Shown: positions 47,881 to 61,312 of the stretch, one piece after another
Position numbering within the stretch: the first letter of the stretch is position 1
How the letters are laid out: each line of letters begins with the position of its first letter
DNA from: Paraphysoderma sedebokerense
Lineage: Eukaryota; Blastocladiomycota; Physodermatomycetes; Physodermatales; Physodermataceae
Direction of reading: 5' to 3'
DNA: 64,000 nt
Assembly (NCBI GenBank): GCA_025602915.1
Contig: JAHLJZ010000015.1
Location: 355,387 to 419,386 of the forward strand
The notes under the pieces: generated by a model
What the model saw: the letters and a program-made list of their open reading frames with translations, nothing else
Databases searched by the model: none
What the model was told of the DNA's origin: nothing
Position numbers and translations under genes: made by a program

Positions 47881-49683
47881 CTAATTCAGCTTCCCCAGTT
47901 CCATTTTTTGCTTCAGGACTTTACTACTCTGGTATATTCCACTATCAATCAAACCAGCTACTGTAAATATTCCACCAACAATAGCACAAACATCAGTGAT
48001 GAAATGAACAAATGATTTGCGATACTCTCGGTAAATAACGAGCATTGGTGAAATGTCGAAATTGAAAAAGACGCCTGATTTATTACGATAATAGGAAATT
48101 CGAGACAAAAAATATATGAATAGTTAGATTTATAAAAATAATATCATAAAGACAGAGCCGAAAATCTATGCCAGTAGAACGGCGCGACATACCAGGTAAA
48201 GCTAAATGTCCAAACCCTCCACCTCCTGTGACATCTTTGCGATATTCGGTCACGGAGTACTGATTCGTTTGTAGTGATGTTCCGTTTAAAAAGTAAAATT
48301 CAGTGCCTACTACTTTTATGAAATTTTGAACAGAGTGGGATTCTGTGTGATGAAAGGCGATGAAGGGAGCAGGTTACATACATAGTTGAAAGGCAATGTA
48401 AGTATGGGAAATCAGCGAACTTACTATCTTTCGGCAAATCCAATACAAAGTCATCCAATGGATTGACCATTCCTTGAACCATTTTTCCAAAACTTAAATA
48501 ATGAATAGTATGGCTGAAATCGAATTGTCGATTGGCGTAATAATTCATATCATGGATGTGCATATGAGCCTGTTGGAATGATCTGCCGGGTGCGAAATGA
48601 AAATTCCCAGCCACTTTGTTGACTTCCAAATGCCCATGAACGTTGCATCCCTCCTCCGCTTGTTCCTTCATTAAGGTAACCCAGCCTTCGCGTACACACT
48701 ATAAGGCGAGAACATACCACCGGTCAGGTCAGCAAATTTTGAACTGGCAGAGGACGATGGTAGATGGTCGAGCCGGAAAGGAGAGTCGGACAATTACCTG
48801 TTCTATTTCCTCTGGTTTGTTTAGTGACCATCCCTTCTTTTGATAAGCCACTCGAACATCTTCACAAGTATTACAGCATCCGCTTGGTGGTGGCACCCCA
48901 CCGAAACAATCTCCGCACGCTTTACTTGAAGTTCCATTCAAAACTTGAAGACCTTTCGTGGTATCCCCAACATCACCTTATACAAAACCAAGTTAGAAAA
49001 GCCCGGAATATAAAGGGAATACATTGTGAAAGATTCAGTTACCTTTTTCCGGCGCGATAACAACTGGCTTCCCAGATTTGTCTATTCGGACCTTGTAGAT
49101 GTCATGAGCAATGTCGTTCTGATGTTCTCCCGATACATCCATAACGTCCAAACTTAGGACTGGAAATTGCAAGGTAAGGCTTTCAGTTGTGGATAAAATA
49201 TTCAAATCCAGGAATGGCATGAATTACTTACGGAAGCAAGGAACACTTGGAAATGTCACGTTGAAGTATATTGACATTTGATCCTTCCGACTTGTGTCAA
49301 CCAGTAGTTGAGGCTTCATTTCCGGGGTTCGCCAATCAACAAACTCTGAAGTAATGAGAACCGCTATCAATATGGCACTCGCGATTGTGACTGAATCAAT
49401 GAATATGGACGGGCAAAACAAATCGTGCAGCGAATGAATTGGAGTATTTGGTTTGGATAGAGGTAACGTGTAGTCAAAAACAACGAAAACATAACAAACA
49501 GAGGCAAAATAAGAGTAAATTGAGAGGGCAATAATTAGACAACGACGAATTAAGAGAGAAATGTGAAATTGCACGACTATTGTAATTTGTACCTAAACCA
49601 CCGGAACTAGTCCTTATTCTGAAGTCATCAAGAGTTTTTGCATAAGCATCGAATCGTTTCAGAAAGCTGCCGTTTTGTGTCAT
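47881..49683 (-). CDS. ERV46: ER-Golgi vesicle protein Erv46 (ERGIC3)
   Basis: Erv46 with Erv41 cycles in COPII/COPI vesicles and retrieves ER proteins. Seven exons on the minus strand in phase: 49683-49593, 49390-49232, 49159-49043, 48976-48798, 48698-48425, 48342-48193, 48074-47881; 387 aa, matching the family (about 383-415). Features: N-terminal cytosolic FLKRFDAYAKTLDDFRIRT, TM1 (VTIASAILIAVLIT), lumenal domain with FPSVPCFLLSLDVMDVSGEH, the Cys cluster CGDCFGGVPPPSGCCNTCED, HFAPGRSFQQ, then TM2 (FVHFITDVCAIVGGIFTVAG) and a short C-terminal tail. The tail's LGKLN resembles the conserved LGK end of the family. Intron 3 ends in AAG. Confidence 0.95.
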
Positions 49684-50142
49684 TCGTGCTCTTGGTCAAT
49701 AGTATTACAACAGATGCATGCAGTGGATGCGAGGGCAGGGGAATAAGGAGAACTTTTACTCGACAAGGGCACTGGAACGACTTCGGAGTGTGATGAGAAA
49801 CCACGAGCAAACGGGCGTGCCGTTACCCACTTACAGTGACAACAAGATCCATCCCAACACTCTATGTGATGACATCGCCAGTATTTACATTTCACTCCAA
49901 CATGACTCTTTACAATATCATAGCAGCCCTTTATCGGTGATCCATGTCATGGATATAGGATATCTGTTGGATCCACAAGATCACCACATCAGTAAGACTG
50001 CGAGGGTATTCTGTCTGTCGGTTTGTCTGTCCCATCACGTGTTTTCCATTCTAATAGTTGGTCAGTTGCGTTCCTCCTTCCGACGCATACATTGCTTCCA
50101 TCGCATATACATACTCCGGCGGGGATATCGACAAGACACAGG
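49684..50142. promoter_or_regulatory. Divergent region between ERV46 and TOGARAM
   Basis: 459 bp. Contains CACGTG at 50036-50041, 102 bp before the TOGARAM start. The open frame 49718-50362 runs through this region but resembles no family. Confidence 0.4.
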
Positions 50143-53100
50143 ATGCGTACAGACTCTCAGTCTCCGTCGTCATCTCATCCGTCCCGCACAAACTCCATCC
50201 CGTCATCCCCAAGCTTCCCTGCCAATTCCCCCCCTTTACAGTCTTCATTCTCGCTCAGCACTGCTCCCTCTCCTGGAGCCCTCGAATTTGGTTTCGTTCC
50301 AGCCGAGATTGTTCAGAGGCTACGTAACAGCGCCGATTGGAAACAGAGATCATCTGCGATAGAAACTCTTCAAACAATTGTCGGCAATCTCGATGACTCT
50401 TCCGCCTTACTTCCTAAACTCACTGATCTACTGCATTTCTTGTCTATTTTGCTCGAAGATCCGAATTTCAAGATTTCGCTCACGAGTTTATACATCATCG
50501 GCGACCTCGTCACAAAAGTAGGGTTGTCTATCAAACCATACTTATCAATCTTGCTGCCTATGCTCATTCTGAAATTTGCAGATAACAAATTCGTGATCCG
50601 TCAGGCTAATTTTAAAGTGATCGCTCATTTGATGCTCATCATGACCCCGAGACCGATACTAGCTGTTTGTTTACATTACTTGTCACACGAAGTACAAAAA
50701 ATAAGGGAAGAAATTGTAGACGTTGTAATCACAGCACTTTTGATGTTCCCCCGCTTTGAATTCGATTTTCCCTTTATAATGACAGAATTATTGACTGCTC
50801 TGCGAGATGCGAAAGCAAAAGTGAAATATGTCGCCGTCGAGGCTTACGCTATCATCGCACAACGAATCACTGCCGCGAAAGTGCTAGAAATTCTTCGTGG
50901 CTATGGAATAGATGATGATACTTTAGAATTATTACAAATGAGATTCACAAATCTGATGATGCCAGTGTTGAATTCTGATGGATTAGTAGACCATATTATA
51001 TCAGCAAGATCAACCGCCCCTTCCCCACGAGCCTCTGCGTCTGGCGTTACGTCGTTTTCATCTATTTCATCGGCTTCCACAGTAACATCGTCTTCGATGA
51101 CGCCGTCCCCAATACCCGGATTTTATCCACCGATGCAATCAGTCCATAACTCTCCTACTCTGACCGAACTATCCAAGACATCGCGACAAGCACCAGTTAA
51201 GTCGGCACCCACAGTGTTGACCAGGCAGATTCCAGAATACCAATTTGTACACCCAGGTTACAATTTATACTCACCCGAAAGAATCCCTTATCCAAAACGA
51301 TATTTGAGTGCAGGACAAGGAAAACCAAAAACTAAGCTACCATGGGAGAGCGACAAGAGATTTCGCGGCGAAGAAAGTAAGGTGCCAACGGAGAATCATC
51401 TTAGGTCCCACAGCGTTCCGTACGATTCCTTCATAAATAAAGAGGGAATAAAGTTTGAGAGTACAGCCGTAGCGAATAGATTTGCTTCACCTCAATACCA
51501 CATCATCCATCTGCCTGGGGCGCTCGAAGCGCAAACACAAACATATCGACCTGTAAACATCCCGTTCCAATCATCGACTTACGACCAGCTTGCAGAAGCA
51601 CCATTAAAGTTGAATTCGGATATCGGCGCCGTTGAACCGATTGTCAAATCCAACCCAAGTGAATCAAAGAGGAGATTCCGCAAAATCAACCCACCTGCAG
51701 ATTCTCTCAATCTTGTCGCGCCAGAGAACCAGCGAAGCCCGTTATTGTCGAATATCAAAGAAACTAATCGGAAAAACAACTTCGCGAATTCCAGTACGGA
51801 TGCTACCCCCCGAAATTTTTCATCCGACGTAATGACTAACGGGAAGATCAGCTGGCGATCAAATGGAGCACCGACCAATCTGATAACCGGGTACGAGCCC
51901 GGTGCTCCCACTTCGGCATTATTACCAACACACTCGCTAAATTCAGAGCTGAGAATTAGTACGTCACCAGCAGTCAATCTGTCAAAATCAAGGACCGTCG
52001 AAATTAATCCTTCATCTGACTCTAATCAAAAGAAAAATATCGTTTCACCCTCACCGTCATCTGCTGCGCCAATCTCCATCGCGAATTCTCCAAAATTTAC
52101 TTCTCCGCCTAGTTCTCCCACATCCGTCCCCTTGAAGCAAAGAGCCCGGTCAAAATCGTTGTCACCCGCCAAGGCATCTCGCTCTCCCAGTATCACCGAT
52201 TCAGCAAACGACTTCAAATCTGCATTAGCGACAATAAAAGAAACTACCGATTGGACTGCGAAATGTGCCGCCATCGAAACCATACACATGATATTGACAT
52301 CAACACCCAGCACTGTGTTATCTCGACTTCACGAGTTAACATTAATGTTGATAGCAGAATCCCAGAATCTTCGCTCTGCAGTTTCCAAGGTTGCGTTATC
52401 TTGCGTATCTGACATGCTTAAACATCACGGCAGAAGTATGGATGCACCAGACTTGGACATCACAATTACAATGTTACTCAAGAAACTAGGAGACAATAAC
52501 AATTTTATCTCAGAAACGGTTGACTCTGCGCTGCAGCAAGTCGTGTCAAATATACCATACAATCGTTGTATTCCATCTATACTAAACTCCGCAGATTCCA
52601 AAAACTCTAACATTAGGGCTAAAATTGCCGAGCTTTTGGTCAAAATTATAACGTCACTTTCACCCTCAACTCTTTCTAAGTACGCCGCTAATCACCATGA
52701 TATGGGAAAAATAATCCCAGTTCTTTACACTTTTCTGAGGGACGGAAATGTAATCACCAAAAATCATTCAAAGAGAATTCTATTCGTTCTTGGCACAGTG
52801 CCAGAATGGGATAAAATCATGGAAAAGGTCGTCAGTGGGGCGAACGCTGCTGCGGAAATAAGGGCAGCAATTATTAGCTTCCGAACAAAACAAAAAATTC
52901 AAACAAATCGAAATGGTAAGACTGAAGAAACCAGTGGCATTGGGCCGGATCATTATGGAGGGAATCATGAGGTCAGTAATTCTCGCTGCTCTGTCCTCTA
53001 GCAAGAGGCTTCATCGTGATAAGCTAACCTCTCTCTTCGTCGACTTTCAGACAGTATTAGTAGACGCGCCGCCTGCGACATCAGAGTCTATCGATCCTTT

Positions 53101-54189
53101 GCCCTCCGTCACATTCGTTGGAGTGGAGTGCGTTCCAAAAGCTAAAGAATTGAAACGGCGTCATACATTTAAGCAGGGGCGGACATTAACTGCCGTGAAC
53201 AAAGAGCAGCTGTGTGGTGTGGAATATTTAGATGAAATTCTTAGAGAACTTGGGGCAAATGGTTTGTTTCCTCTCTTAGTCAACAGACCTTAGTACACCT
53301 GGTGGGGTTAATATCCAAATATTGAACTTCAGAATGGAAAAAACGATCAGCGTCCCTAACAAAACTACAGGAACTCGTCTTAACACGACCCGAAAATCTC
53401 AAATCTTCAGCTGTAACAGTAAGAATCTGCGATGTTCTATTAGAGCGATTACATGATGGAAATAGCAAAGTTAATTTATTAGCTCTGCAAGTTCTATGTG
53501 ACATGATAAAAGTGTTAAAGGTACAGGTCCACTGTCCCTCTGACGCACTTGATCCCATATACTAAAGACTTTCTTCTAATGATCTGTATATCCAGAATTA
53601 TTTTGACCCAGTTATTTCTTTACTCATTCCAAAATTGTCTAATAATCTTTCCACTACAAATACCCCCGTTCGGACGGCAGCGATAGATGTAGTTGATTTG
53701 TTGATAGCGCATGTGGATTTAGTTTTGTTGATCCAAAGTATGGGGTCGGTATTACAGTATGGTAATAACGTGCGGGTCAAACCATTGGTAATTGAGAAAC
53801 TTATTCGTATGTTTGCATTTTCATTCTATCCGCCCATCAGAATTGTCAGAATACTCTTGAACGAAATCCTTACATGAAATTTATAACCATCAGAAATTTT
53901 CGAAACCACGATACCTTTCGACTCCGAGCCATCATTGCGGTATCCACCGCGACTGTCGTCTATACTGAAGCACATTCTTCCTTTCAGCGTAAAATTTCTC
54001 TCTGAATCGTCGCCAATTTCAATGAACACGGATCTGAAAACGCTTAATACCAGGTTGATACGAACTATGTATAACGTCTATGGAAATACGTTGTTCGATG
54101 TTATATCAACGACTGGTATTGGCGTTCATGGGCTGACTGGGATAACCGATGTTGTTGAAAAGATCAGGAGTGTTTGCGGAGTTGTGTAA
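50143..54189 (+). CDS. TOGARAM: TOGARAM/crescerin-type TOG-array protein (ciliary microtubule regulator)
   Basis: Five exons in phase: 50143-52971, 53051-53261, 53333-53520, 53596-53806, 53894-54189; 1244 aa. Three TOG-like helical arrays are visible. TOG 1 (about 48-265): SADWKQRSSAIETLQTI, KFADNKFVIRQANFKVIAHL, LRDAKAKVKYVAVEAYAIIA. TOG 2 (about 688-930): TTDWTAKCAAIETIHMIL, LGDNNNFISETVDSALQQVV. TOG 3 (about 1014-1240): EWKKRSASLTKLQELVLTRP, LHDGNSKVNLLALQVLCDMI, ending with an LNTRLIRTMYNVYG-type helix. The order, long Ser/Pro linker and C-terminal TOG fit TOGARAM1/crescerin, which promotes ciliary microtubule polymerisation, rather than CLASP or XMAP215. In fungi this points to a flagellated zoospore. 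ATG at 50143 is the first after an in-frame non-ATG opening. Confidence 0.78.
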
Positions 54190-54645
54190 CCTCCTCTCTT
54201 CAAATCTCTCATACTAGAACTAAGCTCCTAAACCAAAGATTTCTGTTCGTGAATTAGGCAATTACGTTTTTTAATTCTTGTTAGTAGCGTTGCAATGTCT
54301 ATTGATTGAGTTATGCCAAATTTTGGATGTGTTGAGTGTTCGCTTCACGACATTGATTCTTCGTAATTTGCAGAGCTTGACGCGACTATTAAAGGCAAAA
54401 AGTAGAATATTGATCTACTACGGTAAATTTAGCCAATTTATGTATATAATTTTTGTATATGTGATTATAATGTGAATATACATTCTAAACTGCAGGTGCA
54501 TTGACAACAAACTGATTGAAAGCGATGTTGCGTTAAGCAAACTCAGGACATAGTTACAATAACGACACTGTGTTTCCTTCTGCTTTTCATAATTAACACA
54601 AACCCAAAATATGTATCAGTATACCAGCAAATCAAATAACTAGCT
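54190..54645. other. Convergent intergenic region
   Basis: 456 bp between two convergent genes, with a short AT-rich open frame (54278-54475) that I judge to be non-coding. Nothing else seen. Confidence 0.35.
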
Positions 54646-55599
54646 TCATGTCTTCGTCACACTTTCTCCTGTTGGTGACACTACGCTTAATTCCACCGTC
54701 GCCATCACTTTGTCCTTTTCGACTTGCTGTCCTGTGCTAGCGCTGCCAGACTTTCCGCTTGTGTCAACAGCGTTTGATCCCCTAATTCGGATGGCGCTAA
54801 ACTTTCTTAGTGCATTTAGTGAAACTAATCCGCCCATAAACTCAACTCGGAGGAGCAAGTCTGACAATCCTTTGAATTCAGTTGCAGTTCTCGAAAAAAA
54901 CAAAACAGCCATCGCTAGAATGCCCATGTTCCATATCAGTAATACGATTAATCTCATCGCTTTTTGAACTAGTTTCAATTGATTCTGATGATTTGTCTTT
55001 GTTGAACCACTGGCCAATGACGCCTTTGCTCTGACAACCAGATATACGAACCCGGTATCAACGAGTACCAGCAGAACAAAGACTAATCCCCAGTAAATGT
55101 TCGCGGTCATTCGGAAAACACGCAATTCTTCACAAGTTGCCGCAGGGTTAGGTAGAAAACATTGATATTTTGTAATTCCATTGATAATTGATAAGACACT
55201 TAAAAAAGTCGTTGTCGCCGCAGCATAAATGGGAACACATTTGACGAAGAGAAGGATACGTCGCGGAATGAGTTGTGAAAATAAAGCCGCACGACGATAA
55301 CTCGTAAAAAGATATAGTCCAGAGGCAATGCAGTCGAAGAATAAATGGATGCCTTCCAGAACAGCGTGCACCGCGGTCGCATTACCTGGCAGGTTGGCCA
55401 TGGTTATAACGAAAACATCAGATACGCAGAAAGAGGTCCCGATGCAGAGACATTGAATGAGAAAAGTTAGTTGAGCTTGAGACCGTTTCGTTGTAGATGT
55501 TTTGATGCGTAAATATTTTCGGAAACTGTAACTAACTATGCACATGGAAGTTACAAAACTCAGAACACTGAAAACGAGGTAATATAAATTGAAACCCAT
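54646..55599 (-). CDS. Orphan multi-pass (about seven) membrane protein, 317 aa
   Basis: Minus strand, single visible exon. The frame stays open to 55764 but with no ATG there, so I start at the ATG at 55599, placing the first membrane segment at the N-terminus (NLYYLVFSVLSFVTSMCIVS) as in the gene at 39145-40002. About seven hydrophobic segments. Notable: PRRILLFVKCVPIYAAATTT, a lumenal/extracellular loop with CFLPNPAATCEEL (two Cys), NIYWGLVFVLLVLVDTGFVY, and a basic/Ser-rich cytosolic tail. A 5' exon adding upstream residues is possible. I do not recognise the family; a receptor-like or transporter-like role cannot be told apart. It is divergent from the methyltransferase gene with an RFX X-box between them. 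Confidence 0.62.
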   Translation of the reverse strand: MGFNLYYLVFSVLSFVTSMCIVSYSFRKYLRIKTSTTKRSQAQLTFLIQCLCIGTSFCVSDVFVITMANLPGNATAVHAVLEGIHLFFDCIASGLYLFTSYRRAALFSQLIPRRILLFVKCVPIYAAATTTFLSVLSIINGITKYQCFLPNPAATCEELRVFRMTANIYWGLVFVLLVLVDTGFVYLVVRAKASLASGSTKTNHQNQLKLVQKAMRLIVLLIWNMGILAMAVLFFSRTATEFKGLSDLLLRVEFMGGLVSLNALRKFSAIRIRGSNAVDTSGKSGSASTGQQVEKDKVMATVELSVVSPTGESVTKT

Positions 55600-56106
55600 T
55601 GCGTTCTTCACAGTGCGTAAGCTTAAATGCCTGTGGGGTTGGTAGCCTCGGGCTATATTTTGAATAGTGCGGCTAATTAACCTCAATACTTGAGCAAGCG
55701 ATACATCTTGATTTTTGGAAGGAGGAGCGATAAAGCCCCAGTTGCCCGCGCGTGCCTGTGCCACTTCCCAAAAATCAGGGGCTGGTCAAATGTGTCGCAG
55801 ACTCGCAATTATAGCAATTAATATAGCAATTACAATGTTCTATAGCATGAAATATAATTGATCCCAACTATCAAGTAGTGGCGTTACGCCACAGCGGTGA
55901 TTCAGGTTTGACCAGGCATACCAACAAATTGAATTTGCGGAATAAGTTATTATTTGTAAAAGAAATATGAGTCGAATATGAATATGATAAGCTCTGCTTT
56001 TTAAGTATGGTCAACGCGTTGCTATGGCAACACTATCGCAGGTTTGGGAAGGTAGGGCAAGTTAGCATAGTTGACCAATCCCGGATGCTGCGGTATCACC
56101 GACAAA
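55600..56106. promoter_or_regulatory. Divergent region with RFX X-box
   Basis: 507 bp between the membrane-protein gene and the methyltransferase gene, containing the 14-bp X-box at 56018-56031. Nothing else recognised. Confidence 0.4.
56018..56031. promoter_or_regulatory. Perfect RFX X-box GTTGCTATGGCAAC
   Basis: Both half-sites (GTTGC and GCAAC) match the RFX consensus with the usual spacing. It lies 76 bp upstream of the methyltransferase ATG and about 420 bp upstream of the divergent membrane-protein gene. Confidence 0.65.
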
Positions 56107-57759
56107 ATGCTTCAGATTCCAGATCTACTTATGAAAGTGCCCAGAGGGTTGGAGGATGTTGCCGCAGGTGAACTAAAGTCAGTTTTGTCTGATCAAAATC
56201 ATCATTGTCGTACCATATTTGAACCGTTGTGCGGGTATCTACTTCTTTCGCAGACTTCCAAAAAATATCAATCAAAGGAGTCCGTGATTTCATTTCTTCG
56301 AATTCTTGCCGGTGCTAAATCTATTGAAGGATGTTACGCAGTCATTGGACAAGTTGCTGTTGACTGTACTGATAATTCTCCTAGAAATCATATTCTGGAG
56401 GCAATTAGGCGAGAAATAATTACTCGATACCCGGTCAATTCAGCCATTGTGGATGCTTTCTCTTACCCAAATACGCTGCCTGCATCCATCGATCTCCCTC
56501 AAAATTCATGTTGCGTCTGGACGGGGCCACTTCAGTTGTGGTCTTCTCTCTCTCATCGCGCTCCTAGTTCCGACAGTCTCAGATTCCGCGCAACCTTTGA
56601 AAAATCCGATTGCTTCCCCCAATCCTTATCTAAAGTCCCGACGTCTGAATATGCTGGAACTATTGGTGCCGCGGTGCTTGATATTTTTCCCAGTTTGTCT
56701 GTGGATTTGAAGCATTTTGAACTGGAAGTGTTCTCGACCTGTTTGCCTATTTCTTATAACTTCACGTCTTCTGAAACTTTAAGAGATTTCGAAAGTGACA
56801 ACAGAGGATTATCGATAGAAGACGAACTTACTTTGACATTGTCAATTTCGCTACCGATATTCGAACTTATCTGTGATGGTTTCGACGTTTCCTACCGTCA
56901 TAGAAAATTTTTCGGTCAAACCAGTTTGAGACCCACCGTTGCATATAGTTTGGGCAAATTAGTAGACATCAAAGTCGGTGATGTTGTATTGGATCCGTGC
57001 TGCGGAGTAAGTTAAGTAATTCATTGTGACATATGGCATGTACTGACTGTAAGTTTTTATGTTTTTGAGGTGGCCACTGTCCCGATTGGTGAGATTTTGA
57101 GTCTACCCTCGCGAATTTCAAATAATCACTGACTAGATTGTGTAGAGACGTACATGTCAAGTCCCCACGCTTTTTGCGTCGGAGGGGACTTCAAAGCCGA
57201 TTGTGTTTACGAGAAGGCGAAGGGAAATATAGAATACTCAAATACACCAGTGGATTTGTTTGCCTGGGATGCCAAATCTCTTCCGTTGCGGAATGAATGC
57301 ATTGATTATGTTATGTAGGTTATTTTTGGTCAATGAGGTTTTTATCTTTAACTCAACGCGATATTTGCAGAACCGATTTACCATGGGGTCATCGAGAAGG
57401 TAACGAAACAAATTCTCGAGTTCAAATCAAATGCAAGGATCTCATTTCTATGAGTAGGTTCTTTCAACATAAACTGCAAACTTTATCCTTCTTTGTTTCG
57501 TAACTTGACCAGAATCATCCGTCCGAGCGGAAAGATAATAATTGTCAGTGGCGAGCGCAAACTCGTAAAGCGTGTATTAAATTACTCTTGGTGTATGCTA
57601 GAACTAGAGCATTTCAGGGAAGTGGTTATCGGATTCAAAGTAGGTTTGTGGATTTTAAAACGCAGATTAGGAGTCTCATTAGCAGCCCTTGAGACTGTCC
57701 GTTCTCGAAGAAGAGGTGATCGAGGAAAGAAGCCTTCCTCGCGACATGGATTAGAATAA
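56107..57759 (+). CDS. THUMP-domain tRNA guanine-N2 methyltransferase (THUMPD2/3-like)
   Basis: AdoMet-dependent enzyme, likely modifying guanosines in tRNA or U6 RNA. Five exons in phase: 56107-57006, 57070-57088, 57146-57314, 57371-57457, 57513-57759; 473 aa. The N-terminal third fits the THUMP region (VPRGLEDVAAGELKSVL). RHRKFFGQTSLRPTVAYSLG leads into the Rossmann domain. Motif I reads DPCCGVATVPIE, completed only by the 19-nt exon 2; motif IV reads TDLPWGHREGN, like the DLPFG of THUMPD2/3 rather than DPPYG of Trm11. RIIRPSGKIIIVSGE is the expected late strand. Exact substrate is not determinable. Intron 4 is the least certain; it lacks alternatives that keep the frame. Confidence 0.8.
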
Positions 57760-57812
57760 ATTTGACATGTTAATAATAACGCTGAATATCCTCAGTCGTC
57801 ATAGGTTACTTG

Positions 57813-57844
57813 CACGTGAACATCACTGTGGTGACGAGCACGTG
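57813..57844. promoter_or_regulatory. Paired CACGTG elements, RPS12 promoter
   Basis: Two CACGTG cores (57813-57818 and 57839-57844) 111 and 85 bp before the RPS12 ATG, both followed by GA or AA. Their 26-bp spacing is about 2.5 helical turns. Confidence 0.5.
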
Positions 57845-57928
57845 ACAATATGAGAGCAATTTATGTCCGAGAGAAAATCATATACACCCTCTTTTTCCTG
57901 TTCAATTCATATAGGATTATAATTTACA

Positions 57929-58497
57929 ATGGCTGACACTGTCGAAGTTACTGCAACCGAAACCGCCGGTTCCTCTTCCATGACAGTGGAGGAAGCTCTT
58001 CAAGATGTTCTTAAGAGATCTCTTATCCACGACGGCTTGGCCAGAGGTTTGAGAGAATGCGTGAAGGCATTGGACAGGTAAAATTCATCGTCCTTCTTTA
58101 TCTTGAAATTTGAGGTAGTACGATGACTTGAGAAATAGCGATCTGATTTTCCTGAAAATTTTTAAGACGTGAAGCTCAATTATGCGTCTTGTGCGAATCT
58201 TGCACCGAATCCGAATATGTTCGTCTCATCGAAGGTCTTTGTGGTGAACACAACATCAATCTTGTGAAAGTCCAAGATGCCAAAAAGCTCGGCGAATGGG
58301 CTGGTCTTTGCAAAATTGACAGAGAAGGTAACGCCCGTAAGGTCGTTGGCTGCTCTTCCGTTGTCGTCAAGGTATGGTTTTTGTGCTGATCGGGTTAATT
58401 AGACCGACGTTAACATTTTTATGTTTTTGTGTTAAAGGATTGGGGTGAAGAATCCGAAGCTATGAACGTTGTTCTTGAACACTTCAAAAGCCAATAA
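57929..58497 (+). CDS. RPS12: 40S ribosomal protein S12 (eS12)
   Basis: Small-subunit protein of the ribosomal beak. Three exons in phase: 57929-58077, 58167-58371, 58438-58497; 137 aa, a normal length. Signature stretches: [60 protein letters not shown], then [20 protein letters not shown] and [16 protein letters not shown] at the end. Both introns end with unusual purine-preceded acceptors (TTTTTAAG, GTTAAAG). A weak C/D snoRNA-like signal lies in the 3' flank. Expected to be strongly expressed; codons favour C-ending ones in places (GTC, ATC, CTT), unlike most neighbours. Confidence 0.97.
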
Positions 58498-58563
58498 ATG
58501 AGTTGTTGAAACTGCTTGGTATGCTTTCTCCTCTTCTAATCCTTTCCAGCAAATTTACTGTAT

Positions 58564-58644
58564 GTGATGATCGCAGGTCTCCCTCTTCTGAATTAATTTC
58601 TTGAGGATACCATCTGCAACCGGAATCATATTTATTTTGTCTGA
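58564..58644 (+). ncRNA. Possible box C/D snoRNA in the RPS12 3' flank (weak)
   Basis: Box C-like GTGATGA (58564-58570), D'-like CTGA (58588), C'-like TTGAGGA (about 58611) and D-like CTGA (58641-58644) occur in the right order and spacing. The terminal stem is poor and the target unknown. RPS12 genes host snoRNAs in some animals, which is why I mention it. Confidence 0.2.
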
Positions 58645-58842
58645 TACTATCCATGTTTTGTCTGAAGTTGTTCGAACTATAATAGATGTCCTAACCTGAT
58701 TATTTTATTCTTTCTCTCTGACAGTGCATTATGTTAGCTTAGGATAATATTTGTTCTGTGGTTGTCATGTTACATAAATGATAACCCCATTCCTGGATAA
58801 TAAATGAGAGTGGTCTGATAATTCTGTCTCCATCGCGACTAT

Positions 58843-58848
58843 CACGTG
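58843..58848. promoter_or_regulatory. CACGTG element, DEAH helicase promoter
   Basis: TCACGTGT 72 bp upstream of the ATG at 58920. Confidence 0.4.
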
Positions 58849-58919
58849 TTTCCGTAATTAAGATGAACTTGGCCTGAAACCCTTTTTGCTTTACATTGTC
58901 ACAGCATCTTATTTCAAGC

Positions 58920-61312
<2,393 letters not shown>

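Larger units (their letters stand above)
58498..58919. other. RPS12 3' flank and promoter of the DEAH helicase gene
   Basis: 422 bp. Holds CACGTG at 58843-58848, 72 bp upstream of the helicase ATG, and the snoRNA-like stretch described separately. Confidence 0.4.

Noticed and set aside
52972-53050. Continuation of TOGARAM exon 1 to the stop at 53001
   Set aside because: A GT-AG intron at 52972-53050 joins in phase to exons encoding a further TOG array, giving a complete family-like C-terminus.
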